Part shown: positions 1 to 8,130 of the stretch, one piece after another
How the letters are laid out: each line of letters begins with the position of its first letter
Numbering within the stretch: position 1 is the stretch's first letter
Position numbers and translations under genes: made by a program
Notes under the pieces: generated by a model
Database searches by the model: none
What the model saw: only the letters and a program-made list of their open reading frames with translations
Told to the model about the DNA's origin: nothing
NCBI GenBank assembly: GCA_012035435.1
Contig: JAAUPH010000060.1
Span: 1-10,343, forward strand
DNA from: Sphingopyxis sp.
GTDB taxonomy: Bacteria > Pseudomonadota > Alphaproteobacteria > Sphingomonadales > Sphingomonadaceae
DNA: 10,343 nucleotides
Direction of reading: 5' to 3'

Positions 1-176
1 GCCGCCACTTGGTCCCGCGCCACTTCAACCGCCGCCGCCGCCGCGCGCCCAGCGCGGTAATTGCTCGCGGGATTGGCAAAGCCATCACCCTCACCCGGCC
101 CGGTCAGCCATTTCAGCATCGCCGCCCGCGCCTCTGGGGCGAGCGGGGTGGTCGCTTGGTAATCCAGGTAAAGCAT
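1..176 (-). CDS. Cysteine desulfurase (NifS/IscS family), N-terminal 58 residues, cut by window edge
   Basis: The minus strand reads from an ATG at 176-174 without a stop to the window edge. The protein begins MLYLDYQATTPLAPEAR, the N-terminal signature of class V aminotransferase-fold cysteine desulfurases. These PLP enzymes take sulfur from cysteine as an enzyme persulfide for Fe-S cluster assembly. Next come FANPASNYRAGRAAAAAVEVARDQVA, matching the family's F-x-NP-S-x-H-x-x-G-R region, although the usual His is Tyr here. The PLP lysine and the catalytic cysteine loop lie outside the window. AGGA at 179-182 lies just upstream of the ATG and supports this start. The gene is divergent from the hydrolase at 402. 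The family is clear; which paralogue (IscS-like or SufS-like) cannot be told from this much. Confidence 0.85.
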   Translation of the reverse strand, partial: MLYLDYQATTPLAPEARAAMLKWLTGPGEGDGFANPASNYRAGRAAAAAVEVARDQVA

Positions 177-295
177 GGATCCTGCGTTAGCCGCCCTACC
201 CCGTTCGTGTCGAGCGAAGTGAAGACGCCGTGAGTGCATGGCTGGTGTCTCAATTTCGCCCGACAAGAACGGAATTCGGGGTCGGACCAACCTTA

Positions 296-328
296 TTGCG
301 AGCGATTCGCAAAAGTTGCATTTTGCAA
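296..328. repeat. Two adjacent dyads between divergent genes, possible operator
   Basis: TTGCGA (296-301) and TCGCAA (307-312) are perfect arms separated by 5 bases. Immediately after them, TTGCA (316-320) and TGCAA (324-328) are arms around a 3-base centre. Both lie in the 225-base gap between the divergent cysteine desulfurase and hydrolase genes, and the second overlaps the predicted -35 element for the hydrolase. The symmetry is seen directly. Regulator binding is inference, and neither dyad matches an Fe-S regulator box I can name. Confidence 0.35.
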
Positions 329-343
329 CCAGATCGCTATAGA
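316..343 (+). promoter_or_regulatory. Candidate sigma-70 promoter for the hydrolase
   Basis: TTGCAT (316-321) and TATAGA (338-343) are spaced by 16 bases, about 58 bases upstream of the hydrolase ATG. Both hexamers are close to the -35 and -10 consensus. A chance match is possible in a 225-base gap. Confidence 0.35.
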
Positions 344-401
344 GCGTCCGCTTCGAGGTCGCCAGCGTCCTGCTGCGCTCCCCAAATGACAAGGTAATTC
401 C

Positions 402-1058
402 ATGCCCGACGTGATTTTTCCCGGCCCTGAAGGCCGCATCGAAGGCCGCTTTTCTCCTCCGCCGCGCCCGCGCGCGCCAGTTGCGCTGATCCTGCACCCG
501 CATCCGCAGGGCGGCGGGACGATGAACGATCGCATCACCCAGGCGATGTACAAAAGCTTTGTTGCCCGCGGCTTTGCCGTGCTGCGCTTCAACTTTCGCG
601 GCGTCGGGCGCAGCCAGGGAGTATTCGACAATGGCATTGGCGAATTGTCCGATGCGGCATCAGCGCTCGACTGGGTCCAGTCGATACATCCCGAAGCACA
701 GACCACCTGGGTCGCGGGTTTCAGCTTTGGCGCGTGGATTGGGATGCAGCTGCTGATGCGGCGGCCTGAGATTCGCGGCTTTTTGTCGGTCGCGCCGCCT
801 GCAAATATGTATGATTTCAGCTTCTTGGCGCCCTGCCCCTCGTCGGGCATCATCGTGGCCGGGGTGCAGGATGAAATCGTCCCTCCCGCTTCGATCCAGA
901 AGCTGGTCGACAAACTGCGCACCCAGCGGGGCATCACGATTCATCATGACGAGATCCCGCGCGCCAATCATTTCTTTGAACATGAACTCGACCAATTGAT
1001 GAAGTCGCTCGATAACTATCTGGATATGCGGCTTGCCCCGGACTCACCAATCAAATAG
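402..1058 (+). CDS. Alpha/beta hydrolase of the COG2945 type
   Basis: A 218-residue protein with an alpha/beta-hydrolase core. HPHPQGGGTMND (32-43) follows the first core strand and is typical of the small COG2945 hydrolases. RFNFRGVGRSQG (62-73) follows. The nucleophile elbow is GFSFG with Ser108. Asp157 in GVQDEIVPP and His190 in RANHFF complete a plausible Ser-Asp-His triad. There is no signal peptide, so it is probably cytoplasmic; the substrate is unknown. AAGG at 391-394 lies 7 bases before the ATG and supports the start. In sphingomonads, as far as I recall, a gene like this sits beside a cysteine desulfurase near suf genes, as here; that link is recalled and was not checked. The 3' end overlaps the convergent small membrane gene by 15 bases. 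Confidence 0.85.
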   Translation: MPDVIFPGPEGRIEGRFSPPPRPRAPVALILHPHPQGGGTMNDRITQAMYKSFVARGFAVLRFNFRGVGRSQGVFDNGIGELSDAASALDWVQSIHPEAQTTWVAGFSFGAWIGMQLLMRRPEIRGFLSVAPPANMYDFSFLAPCPSSGIIVAGVQDEIVPPASIQKLVDKLRTQRGITIHHDEIPRANHFFEHELDQLMKSLDNYLDMRLAPDSPIK

Positions 1059-1223
1059 CGGCGGCACCGGCGCCAGCCAAATGGCGACGTTCGCGAATAT
1101 CACCAGCGCGGCGATCAGCATCAACAGCGCACGTTTTCGGTCGCCGCGGCGGAAGATGTAGATTGCACCGCCGCTGAGCGCGAAACCAGCTAGCATCAGG
1201 ATGGCAAGGATCGTGTCGGACAT
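1044..1223 (-). CDS. Small two-helix membrane protein, 59 residues
   Basis: The minus strand encodes 59 residues starting MSDTILAILMLAGFALSGG and ending in LFDW. A hydrophobic helix at about 5-24 is followed by a basic turn, FRRGDRKR (24-31), and a second helix at about 32-51. The short, positively charged turn predicts a hairpin with both ends on the same, periplasmic, side. I recall similar short proteins with a GDRKR turn and a leucine/alanine-rich second helix from sphingomonads, but no function is known to me. The clean start and the codon use favour a real gene over a shadow. It is convergent with the hydrolase and overlaps its last 15 bases. The 112-base gap to rpiB (1224-1335) shows no clear site beyond the rpiB ribosome binding site. 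Confidence 0.7.
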   Translation of the reverse strand: MSDTILAILMLAGFALSGGAIYIFRRGDRKRALLMLIAALVIFANVAIWLAPVPPLFDW

Positions 1224-1335
1224 AGCACTGTTTTAACGCGCCGCAACAAAAGTGCCACTGTCGCTTATGGCCAATTCGCGCCCGTTGGCCTAAAGCCCCG
1301 CCAAGCGATTCTCGCATCCCTCGAACGGAGCCGCC

Positions 1336-1784
1336 ATGCGTCTTGCGATAGCCTCTGACCATGCTGCCTTTGCACTGAAAAGCGAACTGGCCGAATGGCT
1401 ACGCGCGGCAGGGCATGATGTCGCCGATCTGGGTCCAGACGACACGAGCAGCGTCGACTATCCCGACTATGGCTATGCACTTGCCGCCTGTGTTGCGGCT
1501 GGGGAAGCCGATTTCGGCGTGGCACTGTGCGGATCGGGCATTGGCATTTCGATCGCGGCCAACCGCCACCCCGGTTGCCGTGCCGCGTTGGTGTCCGAAC
1601 CCTTGTCGGCTCGGCTCGCGCGCGAGCATAATGATGCCAATGTCATCGCGCTGGGCGCGCGTTTGACGGGCAGCGACATGGCCCGCGCTTGTATCGAAGC
1701 GTTCCTGACCACCCAATTTGCCGGTGACCGCCATGTGCGCCGCGTCGGCAAGCTATCACATCCGCCTGTATTGGAGACGCCCGC

Positions 1785-1788
<4 letters not shown>
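1336..1788 (+). CDS. rpiB: Ribose-5-phosphate isomerase B
   Basis: A 150-residue protein of normal length for RpiB (LacAB_rpiB family), which interconverts ribose 5-phosphate and ribulose 5-phosphate in the pentose phosphate pathway. It begins [15 protein letters not shown], with the SDH motif at 7-9. The phosphate-binding/catalytic segment [15 protein letters not shown] includes Cys65, the expected catalytic base position. DYPDYG (41-46) and [14 protein letters not shown] (96-109, with His98) are further family signatures. GGAG at 1327-1330, 5 bases before the ATG, sets the start. The stop codon overlaps the glyA start as ATGA, so the two genes are translationally coupled. rpiB-glyA is, as I recall, a common order in sphingomonads, followed by nrdR; nrdR is absent here because glyA is interrupted. 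Confidence 0.95.
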
Positions 1789-2708
<920 letters not shown>

Positions 2709-2732
<24 letters not shown>

Positions 2733-2830
2733 TTCGGGATCGGCGTGGCGTTCCACGAAAGCCACTTGTAGGTGCCATCCTTGCACCGGTAGCGGTTCTC
2801 GAACGAGATCGTGTCGAGGCCATCGACGGA
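2709..2830 (-). pseudogene. Internal fragment of a PAS-domain signalling protein
   Basis: The minus strand from 2830 to about 2709 reads an open frame of about 40 codons containing ISFENRYRCKDGTYKW and [18 protein letters not shown]. This is the C-terminal half of a PAS/PAC fold, as in sensor histidine kinases and related regulators (FENRYRCKDGS-Y-W-x-W-x-A-x-P pattern). There is no start, no stop and no partner domain. On one side it runs into glyA at the shared stretch gcgatggcgaag (2709-2720), on the other into the cyAbrB coding sequence at about 2830. GC content and codon choice fit a GC-rich proteobacterium. It is best treated as a foreign piece caught between two joints. Exact ends are uncertain by about 10 bases. 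Confidence 0.65.
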
Positions 2831-3129
2831 GAGCTTGCTCGCCTCTGCGGCTACACGACAACCAATCGAAAAGGCGAAACACGCATCAACGTAGCCGAGT
2901 TCTATGAAGCTTTGCTACAGGCGAGGGGACTTGATTTAGGCTCTGACAAATCCCAGCGGCGCGGACGTGAAGCCACGTTCCGGGTCGGTGTCCAAAGAAT
3001 GGCCAAATCCTGATTGGTTCGGCCTACACCAAAAACATGGGCCTACAACCTGGCGATGAGTTTGATGTCAAGTTAGGCTATAAGCACATCCATTTGGTGA
3101 AGTGTAGCGACGATGAAGCGGAGGATTAG
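2831..3129 (+). CDS. Cyanobacterial AbrB-like regulator (cyAbrB), 5'-truncated and frameshifted
   Basis: Translation gives ELARLCGYTTTNRKGETRIN, then VAEFYEALLQARGLDLG, RGREATFRVGVQ, and after a frame change NGQILIGSAYTKNMGLQPGD, EFDVKLGYKHIHL and the stop at 3127-3129. The helical N-terminal part followed by the swapped-hairpin AbrB-like segment ending in GDEF-x-x-KLGYKHIHL is diagnostic of cyAbrB proteins, DNA-binding regulators of carbon/nitrogen metabolism found throughout cyanobacteria. The expected 25-40 N-terminal residues (LTG-x-x-LL-x-K region) are absent; the frame starts at the joint with the PAS fragment. A frameshift lies at the A-run 2994-2996: CAA AGA AAT reads correctly as CAA AAG AAT if one A is restored. 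A single lost A in a run is a common sequencing error, so the source gene may be intact. Type identified with high confidence; ends and frame are imperfect. Confidence 0.85.
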
Positions 3130-3210
3130 CTCTCGCCAAAGAGAAAATTCTGGCCGCCTGGGTGGGCCATCAAATCAAGCCGGGGCGATCGCAAATTTGC
3201 GCTTCAATTC

Positions 3211-3245
3211 CCTCCCGCTGGGGTTGCCCTAACCCCAGCGGGAGG
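3211..3245 (+). terminator. Perfect 15-bp hairpin downstream of cyAbrB
   Basis: CCTCCCGCTGGGGTT (3211-3225) and AACCCCAGCGGGAGG (3231-3245) are perfect complements around the 5-base loop GCCCT. The stem is GC-rich and lies 82 bases after the cyAbrB stop. There is no following T-run, so it is not a textbook intrinsic terminator. It could still act as a terminator or mRNA end-stabiliser, or be a small dispersed repeat. Strand is assigned from the upstream gene only. Confidence 0.45.
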
Positions 3246-3530
3246 TAGCCAGATCCGCCCAAGCCCCACCAAAGCCCTAGCCCTCCGCTGCCCCGCTGAG
3301 AGCTGGGGCTTTCCCTTGGCAGGCTGCGCTGTTCCCAAAACTTACAAACCCGCTTAGAATCATCCCCATACCAACCGTGTTATCGCGGAGATGCTTTCAA
3401 TCCCCGTGGGGAGAGAGCCCCCCCTGCGAGAGGCGTGCCAGCAACGTTTGCACGAAAAAGTACAGCCAATTTCAGAAAATTGCCCATTAGTGCAGTTATT
3501 CGGGAATCCGTCAGCCATCCTCTGTATCTT

Positions 3531-3544
3531 GTTTACGTATAAAC
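3531..3544 (+). promoter_or_regulatory. GTTTA-CGTA-TAAAC dyad before the sigma gene
   Basis: Five-base arms GTTTA (3531-3535) and TAAAC (3540-3544) flank CGTA, 18 bases before the ATG at 3563. The AT-rich GTATAA at 3537-3542 could serve as a -10 element, but no good -35 is present at 16-18 bases. This is a promoter or operator candidate by position only. Confidence 0.25.
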
Positions 3545-3562
3545 GCTGAAGCCAATATACCC

Positions 3563-4690
3563 ATGCGTCCCCGAAAAGCCTTAGTTGAGCAGTTCTCTAC
3601 CTTTGCCCAAGTTGCGGATGATCAATTTCAGGGTTGGCGGGCTGATCCGCGCCTGAAGCTCAGCATGGTCAAACAGCTTGAACTGGCGGCCTCCTCTAGC
3701 CTGGACGGCCTGGCGGCAGAGGGGGGGAGTAGAAACAGAGCAACGCTGGGCGCTTTACTGGTACGAGCTGTGGCAAAGCCAACCCAGCTCCGTTGCCAAG
3801 GCCCATTTGTTTGCTTACCTGCAAGAACCTTGCTACTGGGCCGCCCGAGAAGTGGCCCAGAAATATGTGAGTTTGCATCCGGGCCAGTCTTCGGGCTATT
3901 GCACCGGGGATTATTTTCAGATGGCCATGGCGGCCCTGCCCGATGCCCTCGGCCAGTTTCGGCCCGATCGCTCCAGCCAGGTTAAAAGTTTTATTCAAAT
4001 CTTTATCTCCTCGCGGCTCAAGGCCCTTCTGCGCCAGAGCAAGCTGGCCGATTTTTGTACCCCCTGGGCGCTGCTGCGCAAGACCAGTAAGCGAAGAATG
4101 GGCCAAGTCTTGACGGCGCTGGGGCTGAGTCTCGATCAACAGCAGCCCTATCTGGCGCTGCTGCTGGGCTTTCAGGAGCTGTATCTGCCGGTCCATGCGG
4201 GGGGCTCGGCTCGGTTGCCCAAGCCCGAGGGAGAGCTCTGGCAGAGCCTAGCGGGCTTTTACAATCAGCGGCGCAGCAGTTGGTGCAGCCCTGGGGCGGG
4301 GGCCTTAGACGCTGCCCAGGTTGAGGACAGACTCATCAAAATGGCCCAGTGGGTGCGCAATTACCTCTACCCCTCGATCGATTCCATCAATCGCGGTATT
4401 GCGGGAGAAGAGGGGGATGTGGGGGAAATTCAAGATCGCATCACGAGCGCAAATTGTCTGTTCAGTGACGGGAACAATCCGGATTTGCTGACCAGTCTGA
4501 TGGAGGTAGACGATCACGGGGAGCGCCAGCAGCAGCTCGCGGAGATGACCCAGGTTTTAGCCCAGGCCTATGGTCAGCTCGATGGGGAAAGTCAGCGGGT
4601 GTTGGCGCTGCTGTATGGCGATCGCCTCTCCCAGATGGAGGTCAGTCCGGCGGACCACCTCAGCCAGGCGACGGTTTCCCGGCGAGCGGG
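3563..4690 (+). CDS. Cyanobacterial sigma-70 family factor, frameshifted, C-terminus cut
   Basis: The gene begins MRPRKALVEQFSTFAQVADD and continues in a second frame as ETEQRWALYWYELWQ, LFAYLQEPCYWAAREVAQKY, CTPWALLRKTSKRRMGQVL and YLYPSIDSINR. It ends in a region-4-like helix-turn-helix, RVLALLYGDRLSQMEV and LSQATVSRR. I recall this architecture (N-terminal RPR...F-x-x-F, CYWA, WALLRK, YLYP-x-x-S-x-N) from a cyanobacteria-specific divergent sigma-70 family protein. Such proteins direct RNA polymerase to particular promoters; no symbol can be assigned. The frame changes in the G-run 3721-3727: seven Gs are present, six would keep LAAEGGVETEQRW open. About 376 residues are visible. Sigma homology stops at 4686-4700, where the sequence passes into kdsB on the opposite strand. 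HIP1 (GCGATCGC, 4618-4625) lies in the gene and supports a cyanobacterial source. Confidence 0.8.
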
Positions 4691-4749
4691 CCGGGCAAGC
4701 GCGTCGATGCATAGCGCGCCGGTATCACCGCGATGAAGCCGCTCGTCAC
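4690..4749 (-). pseudogene. kdsB: First 20 codons of CMP-KDO synthetase (kdsB), cut by a junction
   Basis: The minus strand from a GTG at 4749-4747 encodes FIAVIPARYASTRLPG after VTSG. This is the N-terminal nucleotide-binding signature of 3-deoxy-manno-octulosonate cytidylyltransferase, which activates KDO for lipopolysaccharide core synthesis in Gram-negative bacteria. The family continues LPG-K-PLA; here the codons after LPG read PLA with the Lys codon missing. Beyond that the sequence is sigma gene. So either the joint falls within 4683-4700 with chance similarity, or a few more codons belong to kdsB. The GTG overlaps the stop of the helicase fragment as GTGA. The match is short but specific. 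Confidence 0.65.
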
Positions 4750-5138
4750 GCCTGCCCTCCAAGGTCACGCAGCACCAGGCGCATCAGCCGCGCCGTGCGA
4801 TCGGCGAGGACGGCATAGCCATTCGGATCGCGGCGCGCCCAGGCCCCGACATCGGCGGGCAGGCCTAGCGCTTGGTGATAGGCGCTGGCGATTTCGATAA
4901 TCAGCCCGTCGATCGTGCGGATCTCAACCCGCCGACTGAGCCCGCGGGTCCGCTCGGCGAAGACGTCGCAAGCCGCATTGGTATGCGTGACGATCAGGAG
5001 CCGCCCTTCTCCCAGGCCGGGTGCCACGTTACGGGCATAGCTCGCGCCCTGATAGGTCTTGCCACACCCGCCCGGCGCTTCGACCACGACCAGTGGCGCG
5101 GCCGACCGTAAGGCTTCCGCGACTGTGGCGTCACTCAT
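4746..5138 (-). CDS. UvrD-like helicase, N-terminal fragment (GajB-like)
   Basis: A 130-residue reading frame. VVVEAPGGCGKTYQGASYA holds a Walker A motif (APGGCGKT, 21-28). LLIVTHTNAACDVFAERTRG (47-66) is the UvrD/Rep motif Ia region, and VEIRTIDGLI (71-80) the following conserved segment. The Walker B/DExx motif, the second RecA domain and the helicase motifs IV-VI are all absent. Superfamily 1 helicases need both domains, so this piece cannot be a working helicase. Its ATG (5138-5136) overlaps the stop of the ATPase/nuclease gene as TGATG, so the pair is translationally coupled, as in OLD-nuclease plus UvrD pairs such as Gabija. The C-terminal end (about RLVLRDLGGQA, stop at 4746) does not resemble the family as I recall it and probably comes from the gene upstream of kdsB, across a joint somewhere in 4750-4800. 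Confidence 0.75.
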   Translation of the reverse strand: MSDATVAEALRSAAPLVVVEAPGGCGKTYQGASYARNVAPGLGEGRLLIVTHTNAACDVFAERTRGLSRRVEIRTIDGLIIEIASAYHQALGLPADVGAWARRDPNGYAVLADRTARLMRLVLRDLGGQA

Positions 5139-6903
5139 CAGTTGATCGTCTCCACCGTAGCGAGGCCGACCGCGGTTCGCACCGCATTGACGAACGGGAG
5201 CAACTGCGGCGACAAGTTTGGCCAGAGCCCGAGCGCAAACATTTTATCCGCAAGCTCAGCGCCACCGGCGGTCGATTTGAACCAGCGCTGGCCGTGCTTC
5301 TTCCATTCCTTTTTCTGGTCGTTCGGGGCGTGGGGATCGGCGGGCGGGCTGCCACAAGCCGCCCCGACGATCAGTTGGCGGACATCGTCGGTCGCGGCGA
5401 GGATGGCCGCGAGCGATTTGTCCTGAATGCCAAGCCGATCCGCGAGCGTCCTAAGCCGCTCGCCGGCGTCGCCTCGGGATCGGTAATGAAGGCTTCGATC
5501 TGATCGTCGCTGAGGTGCGGGACGAAGTTGGTTTCGAGGCAACCAATTGGCCAGCGCATGAGGAGTTCGCCCAACTTATCCTTGACCTGTTGCCACGAGC
5601 CCTCTTGGGTCCCTTCATTGTCGGCAAAGCCAGCGACCGCAAGTCCGCTCGCCGCTAGGCCGCGCAAAACCGTCAGGGCTTCGGAATTGCTGCCCCCGTC
5701 GCTCACCCGGATGCCGTGCCGCCGGATGTCCTCGCCGATCGATCGCGTTAGCAAGGTCGTCACGAACCCGACCTCGGTTGCGCCCTCGGCGATCACTGCA
5801 AGCCGCGCGAGGAAGGTTTCGGGATCGCGCTTCTGCTGGGCCGCAACCGAAGCGGGCAAGCTGCCGACCTTGCCGCCGGCATCGACATACCAAAGCGAGG
5901 CACCGACCGCGGCGTTGACCGCGGGCGCGCTATGGGTGGTGACGAACACCTGGGACGAGTTCGCGATCAGCTCTTCCATCAGGATGCGTTGGCGATAGGA
6001 TTCGAGTCCCCGTTCGATTTCATCGACGACGATTATTGGATGGTCCACTTGATGCAGGGCGGCGATCTCGAACGCCGCCAGCCGACGTGTTCCCGCACCC
6101 CAGCTGGAGAGCGGCAGTTTCGTCCCGTCTTTGGCTGCCATGAGGCCGATCAGGGCATTCAGGGAGAACCCCGGCCCGCCGACCAGGCCAAGGCCGAGCT
6201 TGCTCGGGAGCAGCCGGAAGACAAATCGCTCATCGAGTGCGGACAGCGCCGCTTTTGCCTCCTCCTTGAGCTCGCCATCAACGTCGGTTTCTCCGAGCTA
6301 TCCGCGAGCCGCGAGCGCAGCGTCCGATCGTTCAGCAGTCGGTCCAGCGCCGATCCCTGCAGCAAGCGCAGGTCGCGATCGTTGCGATCATCGCCGCTCA
6401 ACCGCACCACGCCGATGTTGCGGCGGACCGACACGGGAAAATGGTCGAAACTCTCGTCGGGCTGGCAGATTTCATGCTGGAGATCGAAATCGGGCGTGTC
6501 CGCAGACCCGCACGCAGAACACCGGATCGTGCGGTTGCCCGTCATTGGCTTCGAGATCGGGCAGTTTGGCCCCGTCCCCACCCCATTCCCACGGCCAGAC
6601 CGACTTACGCTGCCCGACGATACCGCAGGACAGCGGTAGCGCCATGACAGCCGAAATCTCAAACCCTTCTTCGTGACGGCGCTGCCAATAATCGGCGTCC
6701 GACACGGTCGTCGCATTGGTCGGGTTCAAGAGCAAAGCGATCGCTTCGATGATCGTCGTCTTGCCGACATCGCCACCGCCAAGCAGGACATTGACGCCCT
6801 TTGCGGGAAGCCAGGTCAGGTCTTCGATCCCCCTGAATCGCTTAATGTTCAGAAGCCGGATATAGGGTGCCTCGTCGGCGGATTGATGTGCATCTTCTGG
6901 CAT
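5138..6903 (-). CDS. OLD-family ABC ATPase with TOPRIM nuclease domain (GajA-like), three frameshifts
   Basis: Corrected for three one-base shifts the gene encodes 588 residues, close to the size of GajA. The N-terminal ABC-type ATPase starts IRLLNIKRFRGIEDLTW and has Walker A GGGDVGKT (42-49). A signature-like SSWGAGTRRLA follows at about 266, Walker B PIIVVDEIERGLE at about 289-301 and the switch histidine VFVTTHS near 322. The C-terminal TOPRIM domain shows VIAEGATEVGFV (Glu near 373) and GFADNEG (acidic pair near 428 and 430). Frameshifts: 6496-6501 (one base too many; GTPDFDLQHE resumes), 6288-6290 (one A short on the coding strand; DVDGELKEEAKAAL resumes) and about 5471-5474 (one G short; GDAGERLRTLADRLG resumes). 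All conserved parts survive on both sides, so the source gene is probably intact. The start is 84 bases after the reverse transcriptase stop; no clear ribosome binding site is seen. Confidence 0.85.
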
Positions 6904-6987
6904 AACGGTAAGTTACGGCTTGGCGAGACGCTGGTCCAGCAACAGTTTGGTTCAGACGGACTAGGACCAATCATCGCTCTCGCGGAA

Positions 6988-8130
6988 CTACTGCGGCTGG
7001 ATGAGCGGCCAGGGCGCCGATCGAAACGTCATGAGCGCCGCCGCGCCGAATGCTGGCTCGACCTGCGTTGCCCAGGCGATCAGCCCACGAACGTGATGGT
7101 AGAGGCTCGACGTCCCGGTCTTGCGGGCGAGCGCATGTTTGGCCGGCCCGTGATCCGGCGAAGTCAGATAATAGAGATGAAGCCGGATATTGTCCTTGAA
7201 TTCGCGCGACAGGCGCGGTGTCGGACCATCGACCAGCAAGCCGAGGATAACCCGACGGGTACCGGGTCCGCGAATGACGGTCTTCCGGTGATTTGGACGG
7301 AAGCCTGCCTCATTCAGGATGCGGCAGACCTCGCGCCGCAGGCTGTGCATGTCGGCGATAGTGCGGGGCTTGTCCGACGAGAAGGCAAGATCGTCGGCGT
7401 AGCGCGAATAGCGAAAGCCACGGGCCTCAGCGAGGGCCGACAGAAACGTATCGGTCCGAACCATGGCGAGATTGGCGAGCATGGGACTGGTTGGGGCCCC
7501 TTGCGGCAGGAACCCTTCGAAATTGCTGTGGTAGAGTGTGATGGGTCCGCGATGCGGCGCTGGATTGCGCCCCGGCCCGCGATCTAGGTCGATGGTGCAC
7601 AGCCGCGCGAACTCAAACGCCAACAACTTGGGGAACCCGAGGCTAGAGAAGATCGCCGAGACCCGCCCTTCGCTGACGGAATGGAAGAAATCCTCGATGT
7701 CGACCTTGAGCAACCACTGCGTATCGGGATGCTGCTCGGCCGCGAGAACCGGCGACGAGTCGGGATGAAACGCGAAACTCGCCGGGTGGGGCTCGACGTA
7801 GCGCAAGACATTGTCGACCAGCCAGCGCTGGGCAGCTGCCAGACTTGGTGGCGGAATGGAGATCATCCGCATCGACGATCGGCCGGGAATGCGCTTGCGC
7901 AAGTAGACGAAGCGGTATCCGATGTGCGCGCGGCGAGCCACGGTCCGACGCAGGAACAAATAAGGGAGGCCGGTCACGACCGAGAAATGACGCAGCGTAA
8001 GAACCGGCGTGATTCGCGGATCGGTTTCCCGTATCCGGGCAAAAGCGGCGAGCGCGTTATCGAGCGTGACCTTGGCGACTTCTTGCCGCCGACCGCCGGA
8101 CAGATAGCGTTGAGGGCTCGGCGCTGGCAT
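6988..8130 (-). CDS. Retron-type reverse transcriptase
   Basis: A 380-residue RNA-directed DNA polymerase with all core motifs in one frame. RMISIPPPSLAAAQRW (88-103) is the RT1 region. VDIEDFF (143-149) is motif A with the first catalytic Asp. FLPQGAPTSPMLANL (207-221) is the LPQGAPTSP motif characteristic of retrons and relatives. YSRYADDLAFSS (241-252) is motif C with the YADD catalytic pair. GFRPNHRKT (276-284) and RRVILGLLVDG (292-302) follow, the latter at the position of the retron thumb VTG motif. There is no maturase, intron-endonuclease or Cas1 domain, which argues against a group II intron or CRISPR-linked RT. The tail (HVRGLIAWATQVEPAFG) matches a clade I recall being found with PRTase-like proteins. 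The ATG at 8130 directly follows the 176-base non-coding gap that carries the hairpins, as retron RTs follow their msr-msd RNA. Confidence 0.9.
   Translation of the reverse strand: MPAPSPQRYLSGGRRQEVAKVTLDNALAAFARIRETDPRITPVLTLRHFSVVTGLPYLFLRRTVARRAHIGYRFVYLRKRIPGRSSMRMISIPPPSLAAAQRWLVDNVLRYVEPHPASFAFHPDSSPVLAAEQHPDTQWLLKVDIEDFFHSVSEGRVSAIFSSLGFPKLLAFEFARLCTIDLDRGPGRNPAPHRGPITLYHSNFEGFLPQGAPTSPMLANLAMVRTDTFLSALAEARGFRYSRYADDLAFSSDKPRTIADMHSLRREVCRILNEAGFRPNHRKTVIRGPGTRRVILGLLVDGPTPRLSREFKDNIRLHLYYLTSPDHGPAKHALARKTGTSSLYHHVRGLIAWATQVEPAFGAAALMTFRSAPWPLIQPQ

Larger units (their letters stand above)
3130..3562. other. Cyanobacterial intergenic region of 433 bases
   Basis: No coding sequence is recognised here. 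It contains the octamer GCGATCGC (3185-3192), the HIP1 repeat highly abundant in many cyanobacterial genomes. This HIP1 abuts a 12-base palindrome, CGCAAATTTGCG (3190-3201). A strong hairpin lies at 3211-3245. A short TCCCC-GT-GGGGA dyad lies at 3401-3412. A GTTTA/TAAAC dyad (3531-3544) sits just upstream of the sigma gene. The base composition is less GC-rich than the flanking alphaproteobacterial DNA, especially from 3440 to 3560. Confidence 0.6.

Noticed and set aside
293..937. Minus-strand open frame opposite the hydrolase
   Set aside because: The hydrolase on the plus strand has a full catalytic triad and a ribosome binding site; the opposite frame has no recognisable motif.
3390..3420. 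Stretch ctttcaatccccgtgggg, similar to the end of some CRISPR repeats
   Set aside because: It occurs once, with no second copy at spacer distance and no cas gene, so there is no array.
5138..6903. OLD-type nuclease as a decayed pseudogene
   Set aside because: All conserved motifs remain and the three indels are single-base, like those in unrelated genes of the window, so errors are more likely.
6932..6969. TGGTCC/GGACCA inverted repeat between RT and nuclease genes
   Set aside because: Six-base arms 26 bases apart are too weak to call a terminator or attenuator.
6673..7587. Plus-strand frame of 304 codons opposite the nuclease and RT genes
   Set aside because: It spans two well-supported genes on the other strand and has no domain of its own.
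6988..8130. Group II intron or diversity-generating retroelement
   Set aside because: No maturase or HNH domain follows the RT, no domain V-like RNA was seen, and no template/variable repeat pair was found nearby.
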